From contig NZ_QGGB01000005.1 of NCBI RefSeq assembly GCF_003150675.1, positions 248,001-312,000 on the forward strand: a DNA stretch of 64,000 bases, read 5' to 3'. A model generated the notes under the pieces. That model searched no databases. It saw nothing but the letters and a program-made list of their open reading frames with translations, and was not told the DNA's origin. A program made the position numbers and the translations under genes. Shown here piece by piece: positions 56,850 to 64,000 of the stretch. Source of the stretch: Rhodohalobacter mucosus. Its GTDB lineage: Bacteria; Bacteroidota; Rhodothermia; Balneolales; Balneolaceae. Every line of letters starts with the position of its first letter. Positions within the stretch are counted from its first letter, which is position 1.

Positions 56850-58685
56850 ATGATCCGCACAAAATACACCTGCATTTTGCTGCTGCTCACTTTTTTGGTG
56901 TCCTGCAGCACCATTCCCGATTCGGATTATTACGAATCGGACGGAATCCTGTCAATAAAAACAGGCGCTGAAAGTGCCCCGCCGGGATGGTTTGCCGAAC
57001 CTCTCGACCTCACTCACTCTTTGGTTTACAGGGGCCAAATCAACGAACATGATCCTTCATTTCAATTCCGGTTCTATCTTCAGAATCCTGGAACCTATCG
57101 CCTGTCGCTTCTTTCGGCCTATCTATCTGAAGAGAGCGCAGAAAACGTGTCGATTACCATATCCGGGCCGGACGGTTTTCTGGCCGGCAGCGTTTCGATG
57201 GCCCCTCCAGTTTCACGCATACCCTATTGGATAAGCATTGGATCGACCGGTGAGCCGGCCTCCGTATCTCTGGAGAAACCCGGAATCTATACGATCCGGA
57301 TCAGTCATGCGGCAAGAAGTGGACTTGTTATCGATGCACTGCAGCTTACCCTGAATAATGAACATCCTCCTGAGGGAATGGGATATCCGGAAACCCGGCA
57401 GCCCGACTCGGAGCCCCGCTTCAAGAAAAGGGAGCAGGTTGTTGCCATACCTCCTTCAACCGCATTCGGGGTTATCGCCGATTCAGCGGTTATGGACGAA
57501 ATCACCGGAACGGTTCCCGATGAAAGGCTTGAGGAAGTGCTTATACGAACGCACGGGTCTGAACCCGGTTCAGTCAGCCGGCTTGAGCATCTGAAAAATA
57601 GTTTTATTGAAAGCATAGAAAGAGAAGATGACAGGGGATTTGTGCTGCACCCTGCATCCGGGATTGGGAATCCTGAGTTTAAGAAATATCCCGCGCTTTG
57701 GTTTACGGGTGGCCTGACTGAATTTGAAGAGCTACAGCGTCAGCTCACGTATCTGAGTGATCCGTCTATCCCAGCCTACGAAATCCCCTTTTTTGCACCG
57801 ATGCCCGAATGGCTCACTGACAACAAGGATAGTGATAGTGAAAGCGAGGTTACGGGTGAACTGCTGCTGCGCTGGGTTCAGTTGAGCATGTTGAGTCCAG
57901 TTATGGTACTGCCCCTAAATGAGCGGGATCAGGTGGATCGGCTTGCGGACCGGGACCGTGCCGATATAAGGGAAGCGGTGCGTTTACGGAGAAACCTATT
58001 TCCGTTCATCTACAGTTATACATTGAGGGCCAGAACGTCGGGTGTCAGGACCGTAACAGCGGCCGACAGCCATGATGGCGCTATCCGTTACGGAGAGGAA
58101 CTTTTCGCTGTGCCCGTATCGGCGAGCGGCACGGATCGATTGCCCGTTCATTTTCCGGAGGGTGACTGGTACTCGTGGTGGGACGGGCAACGATTTGAAG
58201 GCGGGCAGACCTGGCTGATCGACGTATTCAGAAACCGTCTGCCTCTTTTTGTGAAAGCGGGAAGTATTATTCCGCAGCGCACGGAGGGACTTCCCGTAAA
58301 CCGGGATACAAACGAAACTCTTACGGTAGATGTCTTTGCGGGAGGCGTAAGTTCATTCAGGCTTTATGAAGACGACGGAACAACTCTCGACTACAGGGAA
58401 GGTGAATTTTCCACCACGGCATTTCGCTGGTTTGAGCAGGAGGGAAGGGCTACATTCAACATCGGTGCAATGGTCTGGGGCAGAGGAGAGGAGTACAGAA
58501 CCGATACCCGGTACCTGCTCAGGTTCCGGTATCTGAGGCCGCCTTTGGGGGTAACGGCAAATGGTGATGAGTTATCTGAAGGCATGGATACAGGAGAGTG
58601 GTATTACGATGAGCAGCTGCAGGCGGTAGTATTAGACTGGAAGCAGTCCAGCAGCAGGCGAACGGAGTTTGAATTCGTATGGTGA
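56850..58685 (+). CDS. GH31-derived lipoprotein lacking catalytic residues (probable pseudoenzyme)
   Basis: The 611-aa product has a lipoprotein signal (ILLLLTFLVSCSTI, Cys at about 19) and an N-terminal beta-sandwich (about 45-180) resembling a carbohydrate-binding module. From about 255 it follows the second half of a GH31 barrel: GFVLHPASG, ALWFTGGLTEF where GH31 has WxGD (acid/base Asp replaced by Gly), EIPFF in place of DIGGF, LLLRWVQLSMLSPVMVLP, and RRNLFPFIYSYTLRART. The GH31 C-terminal sandwiches follow (FPEGDWYSWWDG, FVKAGSIIPQ, RLYEDDGTTLDY). The first half of the barrel with the nucleophile WxDMNE motif is missing. It may bind a glycan at the outer membrane; activity is unlikely. 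Confidence 0.72.
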   Translation: MIRTKYTCILLLLTFLVSCSTIPDSDYYESDGILSIKTGAESAPPGWFAEPLDLTHSLVYRGQINEHDPSFQFRFYLQNPGTYRLSLLSAYLSEESAENVSITISGPDGFLAGSVSMAPPVSRIPYWISIGSTGEPASVSLEKPGIYTIRISHAARSGLVIDALQLTLNNEHPPEGMGYPETRQPDSEPRFKKREQVVAIPPSTAFGVIADSAVMDEITGTVPDERLEEVLIRTHGSEPGSVSRLEHLKNSFIESIEREDDRGFVLHPASGIGNPEFKKYPALWFTGGLTEFEELQRQLTYLSDPSIPAYEIPFFAPMPEWLTDNKDSDSESEVTGELLLRWVQLSMLSPVMVLPLNERDQVDRLADRDRADIREAVRLRRNLFPFIYSYTLRARTSGVRTVTAADSHDGAIRYGEELFAVPVSASGTDRLPVHFPEGDWYSWWDGQRFEGGQTWLIDVFRNRLPLFVKAGSIIPQRTEGLPVNRDTNETLTVDVFAGGVSSFRLYEDDGTTLDYREGEFSTTAFRWFEQEGRATFNIGAMVWGRGEEYRTDTRYLLRFRYLRPPLGVTANGDELSEGMDTGEWYYDEQLQAVVLDWKQSSSRRTEFEFVW

Positions 58686-58914
58686 GGAGAACAGAGGGGC
58701 GGATTGTATCGACTCAGGAGCAAAAAAAGCGTGCGGATTGAGCGCTCTCAGGGGAAAGTTGAATAAAAAATTCATAGAAATTCGTAATGAAAAGCCAATC
58801 GAGCCCTCTTATGGTATAGAAAGAAGATTCAATCTTTTTTGATGTTGACAAAATGATCAGTTTTAAATAGCGTTTAAGAGCTATTACCACTGATTATCAT
58901 CAACGGAGGTCGAT

Positions 58915-59637
58915 ATGAATGAAAAGTCACAGCTTTCGCTGGATCTTTTTACCAGGGTTCAGGATGATCTTGAAAAAAGACGGTATCTCATTCTGGGCGA
59001 ACTTAAAGAGATCTCTTCCCGCTTTCAGTACTACAAAATATACCCGCATCTGAGTGAGCTTGTAGAGCTGCGTAATACGCTTGCGGATATCATCAGCCGT
59101 CTGCAGGATCTCAGAAATAAATTTCCGAAACGGATCGGGAAAATTGACTGGGTGAACCGAACGATTGAGCATGAAGTGGTTTTTGTGGACGGTACGGATT
59201 TGTCGGCAGTTCAGGATCTCATTATCTGGGCGCTTCCCAGGATTGAAAAAGTGATTGAGGAGGGGGCTGCCATTCATGAATTTGTTGAAAGGGAACTTTC
59301 GGTGGAGCAGGTGGGCATACTGCCCAATTACAGGGAAGAAGGATATTTTTTTCTGCCCGACAATAAAAAGAGACTGTTGAACCTCTTTCGCTTTGAGGTA
59401 TCCATTTTTCAAAGTTCGGATGACCGTTACAGGGCGTTAAAAACAACCTACATGAAATCATTGAAGCAGGGAGGAGCCCTACGGTCGCCGGGCTCCATCA
59501 AGCTCGATCTGATCCGCGAAGTGAAAGAGCTGCCCAATCCGGCCACGTACTCGTTTAACACACAGCTCGATTTCTCATTTAGTCATACCATTCTGCCGGT
59601 TGCCAAGCGAAAGCTGATGCAGACGATCTATCACTGA
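58915..59637 (+). CDS. Conserved-looking protein of unknown function
   Basis: This 240-aa soluble protein has a good ribosome-binding site (GGAGG seven bases before the ATG). Helical segments dominate (LFTRVQDDLEKRRYLILGEL, LVELRNTLADIISRLQDLR). Later sequence has a WVNRTIEHEVVFVDG strand pair and ends with FSFSHTILPVAKRKLMQTIYH. No signal peptide, membrane helix or named motif is seen. It lies between the GH31-like gene and purine nucleoside phosphorylase. The 229 bp before it contains a weak palindrome near 58700-58770 only. Confidence 0.65.
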   Translation: MNEKSQLSLDLFTRVQDDLEKRRYLILGELKEISSRFQYYKIYPHLSELVELRNTLADIISRLQDLRNKFPKRIGKIDWVNRTIEHEVVFVDGTDLSAVQDLIIWALPRIEKVIEEGAAIHEFVERELSVEQVGILPNYREEGYFFLPDNKKRLLNLFRFEVSIFQSSDDRYRALKTTYMKSLKQGGALRSPGSIKLDLIREVKELPNPATYSFNTQLDFSFSHTILPVAKRKLMQTIYH

Positions 59638-59764
59638 GGCAGAAGAGGAGTTGTGATGGACGATGTGTGATGAGCGATGGTTGAAGTTTCCTGGTCAAAG
59701 AAATTCACCCTTTATGGAACCTGCTTCATGCAGTTTGCAGTCCCAAGACTTCGGGGGCAGCCGC

Positions 59765-60559
59765 TCAAAGCTTCTCAATCAAAACGGAAACAAGCCGCGC
59801 AAAGTCTTCTTTCCGCGCTTCAGCTGCTTCTTTAACTTCTGAGTGATCCAGCTTTTTAGCCGATACACCAGCTGCCATGTTGGTAACAAGCGATATGGCA
59901 GTAGTCCGTATTCCCAGACGGGAAGCCTCGCTTAGCTCCGGAGCCGTACTCATTCCCACAACATCCGCACCAAGAGTTCGAAATGCGCGGATTTCGGCCT
60001 TGCTCTCATAATTGGGCCCTTTCAGATAGATGTAGGTACCACGCTGAACCTCCAGGCCGATTTCGGCGGCCAGGGCTCTCACACGATCGGCAACAGGGTA
60101 AAGATTGTACCTGAATGGTTCGGAGGGTGAAGCAGCAATACCATGAAAAAGACGGATGATATCATCAATTACCATCAGATCGCCAACGCTGAAACGGGTA
60201 TTTATGGCTCCGGCCGCATTAGAGATAATAAGTTTTTCAGCTTCGAAAACATGCGCCAGGTGTACCGGTAAAACGGTTCTTGAGAATGGATGCCCCTCGT
60301 AGTGATGAAAGCGTCCTGAAAACGCAATGACCTCTTTACCATGTAGTCTTCCGCGGAAAAGTTCACCCGTATGGCCCTGAACGGAGGTCTCCGGAAAGCC
60401 GGGAATTTCTGAATAGGGGATAGACTCAGGTTCGTCCAGGTTCTCCGTAAAATCGCCCAGACCCGACCCCAGTATTACTGCACTGTCAACTTTCTCGGGA
60501 AAGCCATGGCCTGTCAGGAACAGGTGGATTTGTTCGGTTGATACCTGATTGCTTTTCAT
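59765..60559 (-). CDS. Purine nucleoside phosphorylase (trimeric, class I)
   Basis: The 264-aa enzyme splits inosine and guanosine into base and ribose-1-phosphate. Motifs: VILGSGLGDFTENL, PETSVQGHTGELFRGRL, SGRFHHYEGHP, IISNAAGAIN, and KGPNYESKAEIRAFRTLGAD followed by VGMSTAPE. The ATG overlaps the MBL gene stop (ATGA). It joins phoH and rpe in a mixed-function operon. Confidence 0.94.
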   Translation of the reverse strand: MKSNQVSTEQIHLFLTGHGFPEKVDSAVILGSGLGDFTENLDEPESIPYSEIPGFPETSVQGHTGELFRGRLHGKEVIAFSGRFHHYEGHPFSRTVLPVHLAHVFEAEKLIISNAAGAINTRFSVGDLMVIDDIIRLFHGIAASPSEPFRYNLYPVADRVRALAAEIGLEVQRGTYIYLKGPNYESKAEIRAFRTLGADVVGMSTAPELSEASRLGIRTTAISLVTNMAAGVSAKKLDHSEVKEAAEARKEDFARLVSVLIEKL

Positions 60560-61395
60560 GATACAAAGGGTTCGATGGTGTATCCCTTTTTGGGGTCGTG
60601 GCCGGTTAACCTGAAAATCGGAGAATCCGTTTCGTGATAGGCCATTATGGCATAGCCTTCATCGAATGCCTTTTTCTGAAGCTCTTCGCGCATCTTCATG
60701 CTTTGTTTGGGATTAAAGTCGTATTTGGCCGCATAGCTGCGGTTGATGGCCCCTTTCGAGCCAATCACGTCGCCCGCCATCATATACTTATGATTCCCGT
60801 TTTCGTAATAGAGTGCGTAGTGATGCTCCGTGTGGCCGCCAATCCGTTCCACACGCAGATGATCAACAGGCGACTCACTTTCTCCCAGAAACCGGACGGA
60901 ATCCATTGTTTGCAGAAAGTAGAAAAACTCCTGTTCGATATCTCGATTTTTCTCAATGTTTGCTTCCAGCTTGTTCCATCCGTCTTCTGACACCCATACA
61001 GACGCTTCCGGAAAAGTTCTCTCCCAATAGCCGCTGCTGCGATGGGCGAGACCTCCCATGTGATCGAAATGCAGATGAGAAATAAAGATATCGGTTACTT
61101 CAAAATCGGATACGCCGTGTTCATCCAGATTGCTCAGGATCGTATCGATGTGCGTGCTTTCGCCGAAAAGATCACCGAGACCCGCATCAAAAAGAATATT
61201 CCGTTTGCCCTCCCGAATTAAAAACGGATTGATGGAGAGTTTAAGGGCCCCTTTTTGAGGTTTGTCGTTCTTTCCGATTCTGTTAAAATTATTGTCTTTT
61301 GCTACTGAAAAAGTACCCTCGTAGAGAGGGTGAACGGATATGTCACTCATTTTCTGCTTTGCGTTTAAACGCTGAATTTCTGTTTGATTAACCAC
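60556..61395 (-). CDS. Metallo-beta-lactamase-fold hydrolase
   Basis: The 279-aa product has the dinuclear zinc motif FISHLHFDHMGGL (about residue 107), GGHTEHHYALYYEN with the third His, MMAGDVIGSKG with the bridging Asp, and a late AIMAYHETDSP. An internal ATG (MSDISVHPLYEG, residue 16) may be the real start. The family includes lactonases and many uncharacterised enzymes. Substrate unknown. It is 14 bp after phoH. Confidence 0.85.
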   Translation of the reverse strand: MVNQTEIQRLNAKQKMSDISVHPLYEGTFSVAKDNNFNRIGKNDKPQKGALKLSINPFLIREGKRNILFDAGLGDLFGESTHIDTILSNLDEHGVSDFEVTDIFISHLHFDHMGGLAHRSSGYWERTFPEASVWVSEDGWNKLEANIEKNRDIEQEFFYFLQTMDSVRFLGESESPVDHLRVERIGGHTEHHYALYYENGNHKYMMAGDVIGSKGAINRSYAAKYDFNPKQSMKMREELQKKAFDEGYAIMAYHETDSPIFRLTGHDPKKGYTIEPFVS

Positions 61396-61409
61396 AACTC
61401 CGGACCGGC

Positions 61410-62384
61410 TCAGCGTTTTTTATCCTCAAATTTTTCGTAGGCGTCTATGATGTCGCGAACAAGTTTGTGGCGAACAACATCCGTCTGATCCAGATACACG
61501 AAGGAGATTCCGTCTATATCCTTCAATATCTTCTGAATGGAAATTAGGCCCGATTCCTGCTTTTTGGGAAGGTCGGTCTGCGTGATATCACCTGTAATAA
61601 TTGCCCTGCTGTTAAACCCGATCCGGGTCAGAAACATCTTCATCTGAGTGTTGGTGGCATTCTGTGCCTCATCCAGGATCACAAAAGCGTTGTTCAGCGT
61701 ACGGCCCCGCATATAGGCAAGCGGTGCGATTTCGATGATATTTTTTGCAAGCTGAAACTCCAGTTTGTCAAACTCAATCATCTCTTCAAGCGCGTCGTAG
61801 AGGGGCCTTAGATAGGGATCAATTTTCTCTTTCAGATCACCCGGCAGAAAACCCAGATTTTCACCAGCTTCAACTGCAGGACGGGCAAGGATGATCTTTT
61901 TTACTTTGCGGTCTTTGAGAGCGCGCACGGCAAGGGCTACCGAAGTATAGGTTTTTCCCGTACCCGCCGGGCCGATTGCAAAGAGGATATCGTTTCGCTC
62001 GGAGGCTTTCACAATATTCAGCTGACCGGCTGTTTTTGCAGTCACAGCATCTCCGGTGTGTGTATGCAGTATAATATCGCCCGTATCCTCTGCAAATGTC
62101 TCGCGTATGCCGCGATCGCCCGATTTCCCCCTCGATTCCGATCTGTTGGCCAGTGCCAGAAGGGTGGTAACATCCCCCGGGTTCACGTCGCCGCTTCGCC
62201 GGGCAACGGAGATCATTTCCCCGATAATTTCTTTAATCGCTTCCACCTCGGCTGCAGGTCCCATGATCTTAATCCTGTTTCCGCGGGCAGTTATTTTTGT
62301 AGCCGGAAAAGCTTTGTCAAGATGCTTCAGGTGCTCGTCACCAAAACCCAGAATAACAACCGGTTCAATATTATCAATGAAAAT
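61410..62384 (-). CDS. phoH: PhoH family protein (start codon unusual)
   Basis: The ATP-binding protein has Walker A AIGPAGTGKTYTSVALA and Walker B FVILDEAQNATN, with the PhoH C-terminal block KMFLTRIGFNSRAIITGDITQTDLP. The first ATG (62264) would cut off a conserved N-terminal domain: the same frame continues upstream as IFIDNIEPVVILGFGDEHLK and KITARGNRIKIMG, typical of PhoH. No in-frame ATG, GTG or TTG exists between that ATG and the stop at 62457. I place the start at an ATT (62384), but ATC (62417) or ATA (62453) are possible. Function in PhoH proteins is poorly known. Confidence 0.85.
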   Translation of the reverse strand: MFIDNIEPVVILGFGDEHLKHLDKAFPATKITARGNRIKIMGPAAEVEAIKEIIGEMISVARRSGDVNPGDVTTLLALANRSESRGKSGDRGIRETFAEDTGDIILHTHTGDAVTAKTAGQLNIVKASERNDILFAIGPAGTGKTYTSVALAVRALKDRKVKKIILARPAVEAGENLGFLPGDLKEKIDPYLRPLYDALEEMIEFDKLEFQLAKNIIEIAPLAYMRGRTLNNAFVILDEAQNATNTQMKMFLTRIGFNSRAIITGDITQTDLPKKQESGLISIQKILKDIDGISFVYLDQTDVVRHKLVRDIIDAYEKFEDKKR

Positions 62385-62485
62385 GGTTTCTTCAGCTAAT
62401 TGGTGTGATGTTTCGATATGCGTATTGGATTTTACTGGTTTAAAAAGGTGTATTCGTTAAAATAACGGTTTATTGTGAAGAGTAG

Positions 62486-63190
62486 TTAAACGGTTTTTTC
62501 CGATGATTTGATCGCTGAATTCCGGAGTTCTGCTATTCTGCCGGGAATGTCGTCCGCTTTGAATATGCTGCTTCCCGCAACAAGTATATCCACACCCGCC
62601 TGCACAAGTTTTCCTGCGTTCTTTAACCCCACGCCTCCGTCCACCTCAATAAGAAATTCTGCATTCTCCTCGCTCCGCATGGCGCCAAGTTCGGCTATTT
62701 TCCGGTAGCTCGATTCAATGAATGCCTGACCGCCAAATCCGGGGTTTACGCTCATAATCAGTACCAGGTCTACATAAGCCAGTATGGGACGCAGCAACTC
62801 GGCGGATGTTGCAGGGTTTATCACAACGCCGGTCATGCAGCCCAGTGACCTGATTGCGTCGATGGTTCTGTGCAGATGGGGACAGGTTTCGTAGTGTACG
62901 GAAATGAGATCGGCGCCTGCATCTGCAAAATCCTCCAGATAGCGATCAGGATCCTCAATCATCAGGTGAACATCCAGAAAGGCTTCGGGCTGGGATTCCC
63001 GAACCGCCGCCACAATTCCCGGGCCATAGCTGATATTTGGCACAAAATGTCCGTCCATTATATCGCAGTGAAACCATCGTATATCAGCGTCGGCACAGGT
63101 TTGAAGCTCCTCGCCAAGCCTTGAAAAGTCAGCGGCGAGAATGGAAGGTGCAAGTATGGGCAGGTCAAAATTCATCTGTTCAGCGTTCAT
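62486..63190 (-). CDS. rpe: Ribulose-phosphate 3-epimerase
   Basis: The 234-aa TIM-barrel enzyme interconverts ribulose-5-P and xylulose-5-P. Motifs: LAPSILAADFSRLGEEL, WFHCDIMDGHFVPNISYGP (metal His/Asp), DVHLMIEDPDRY, VLIMSVNPGFGGQAFIE and EVDGGVGLKNAGKLVQAG. The ATG at 63190 overlaps the PASTA gene end by 11 bases; another ATG five codons later (63175) is also possible. Confidence 0.95.
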   Translation of the reverse strand: MNAEQMNFDLPILAPSILAADFSRLGEELQTCADADIRWFHCDIMDGHFVPNISYGPGIVAAVRESQPEAFLDVHLMIEDPDRYLEDFADAGADLISVHYETCPHLHRTIDAIRSLGCMTGVVINPATSAELLRPILAYVDLVLIMSVNPGFGGQAFIESSYRKIAELGAMRSEENAEFLIEVDGGVGLKNAGKLVQAGVDILVAGSSIFKADDIPGRIAELRNSAIKSSEKTV

Positions 63191-64000
63191 TTTGTTTGTT
63201 GTCGTTCCCTTCCTCGCCGTCCGGGTTTATACCGGGCGGATTCACCGCTGTTGAGTCGTCGACAATGGCTCCGGTTTCGGATTCTTCCCTTGCGTCAAAA
63301 CGCTCTGAAATCACAAGCTGAAGTTCTGTACCTTCGGTAAGCTGTTCTGCGACGGGGCGGGCTGATAAAACGGTATTTGGAGTTGTTTCCCTGTCGGGCT
63401 GAAAACGCACTTCACCCACTCGCAGGCCCGAACTCAGAATCAATCGCTGTGCTTCCGAATAGCTTAATCCGACAACCTCCGGAACGTCAACCATGCGGGT
63501 GCCTAAACCGTCACTCACAACCAGGTTCACCACGGTACCCCGCGCAACCGTATCCCCCGCAGCAACAGATTGCCGCATAATGGTGTTTCTGAACCGGGAG
63601 GATTCATAGCTGATGGTTCCTACCGTTAAACCGTGATTTCTGAGCTGTATTTCGGCGTTTCTGTACGACATATTCACCACGTCGGGTACTTCGGTCATCG
63701 GTGTTTCAGCCGTATTGACCGTGAGATAGATCTTGCGATTCGGCTTTACCAGCACCCTGGCACTGGGCGACTGATCAATGATATAGTCGGCGGGATAGGC
63801 GGCGTTGGCTCTGCGGTCCATCACCTCAAAGCGCAGACCACGGCTCGTAAGCAGTTCTTCTGCTTCTGAAAGAGAGATTTTTGTGACATCGGGTACCGTG
63901 ATACCCTCGTTGTAATTGGTATACATGGGCATCACGATATAGTTCATGAGTGCCACTATGAGTGCACCGGCAACTGCGATGCCGGTCAGTGAAAGCCAGA
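63180..64000 (-). CDS. PASTA-domain membrane protein (partial, N-terminus beyond right edge)
   Basis: The frame remains open to the window edge, so an ATG or GTG inside (63956) is not the true start. The visible part begins with a membrane helix (LTGIAVAGALIVALMNYIVM). Three PASTA repeats follow (GITVPDVTKISLSEAEELL, TEVPDVVNMSYRNAEIQL, VDVPEVVGLSYSEAQRLIL) and an acidic disordered tail. PASTA domains bind peptidoglycan fragments. There is no kinase domain in view; small PASTA anchors without kinase are known in this phylum. Confidence 0.85.
   Translation of the reverse strand, partial: WLSLTGIAVAGALIVALMNYIVMPMYTNYNEGITVPDVTKISLSEAEELLTSRGLRFEVMDRRANAAYPADYIIDQSPSARVLVKPNRKIYLTVNTAETPMTEVPDVVNMSYRNAEIQLRNHGLTVGTISYESSRFRNTIMRQSVAAGDTVARGTVVNLVVSDGLGTRMVDVPEVVGLSYSEAQRLILSSGLRVGEVRFQPDRETTPNTVLSARPVAEQLTEGTELQLVISERFDAREESETGAIVDDSTAVNPPGINPDGEEGNDNKQNER

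Overview
The window reads as a bacterial chromosome from the FCB group, most likely Balneolota/Rhodothermota or a close Bacteroidota relative. This rests on gene content: a type III glutamine synthetase, a menaquinone block, a complete dcw cluster with an extended FtsL and a PASTA-bearing FtsI, DUF4402-type surface proteins, LptC/OstA proteins diverged from the proteobacterial ones, and a TAnnTTTG-type promoter before glnN. No rRNA, tRNA, insertion sequence, prophage or CRISPR array was seen. The species is an inference.

Layout. Positions 1-5.9 kb (minus) hold a chaperone-usher-like surface-fibre locus: four small secreted subunits, a PapD-like chaperone and a large usher that runs off the left edge. 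The major-subunit gene appears to have its own promoter, a 5' hairpin and a strong terminator. 6.0-9.5 kb (minus) is menA-menC-menE. 9.7-13.2 kb (plus) carries glnN and a DUF3524 glycosyltransferase resembling tRNA-queuosine mannosyltransferase. 13.4-17.1 kb (minus) has dnaB and a CASTOR/POLLUX-type ion channel. 17.7-33.0 kb (minus) is the dcw cluster mraZ-rsmH-ftsL-ftsI-murE-mraY-murD-ftsW-murG-murC-ftsQ-ftsA-ftsZ, mostly with overlapping or nearly touching genes. It is preceded by a TTGACA-type promoter and MraZ operator repeats, and ended by a terminator. Upstream of it lies 1.26 kb of gene-free DNA with a 345-bp tandem duplication.

34.3-41.7 kb (minus) is an RND efflux operon with one lipoprotein adaptor and two different permeases. 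41.7-45.8 kb (plus) is a loose set of accessory genes: a small membrane protein next to a decayed copy of itself, a Dabb lipoprotein, an unknown membrane protein, a serine hydrolase and a GNAT acetyltransferase. 45.9-50.3 kb (minus) is a methionine operon, metY-metX-hom, headed by a clear SAM-I riboswitch with an intrinsic terminator. Its spacers are full of G/C-rich palindromes.

50.6-56.3 kb (minus) has an amino-acid/sodium symporter, upp, lptC, an OstA/LptA-like gene and a thiolase. 56.5-59.6 kb (plus) has HU, a lipoprotein that looks like a catalytically dead GH31 glycosidase, and an unknown 240-aa protein. 59.8-64.0 kb (minus) is PASTA protein-rpe-phoH-MBL hydrolase-purine nucleoside phosphorylase; the phoH gene has no ATG, GTG or TTG at its expected start.

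The observations most worth a second look are the GH31-derived pseudoenzyme, the self-contained transcription unit of the major fibre subunit, the phoH start, the MraZ boxes on both strands before mraZ, and the decayed gene duplicate at 42 kb. I found no clearly new multi-gene defence or mobile system.
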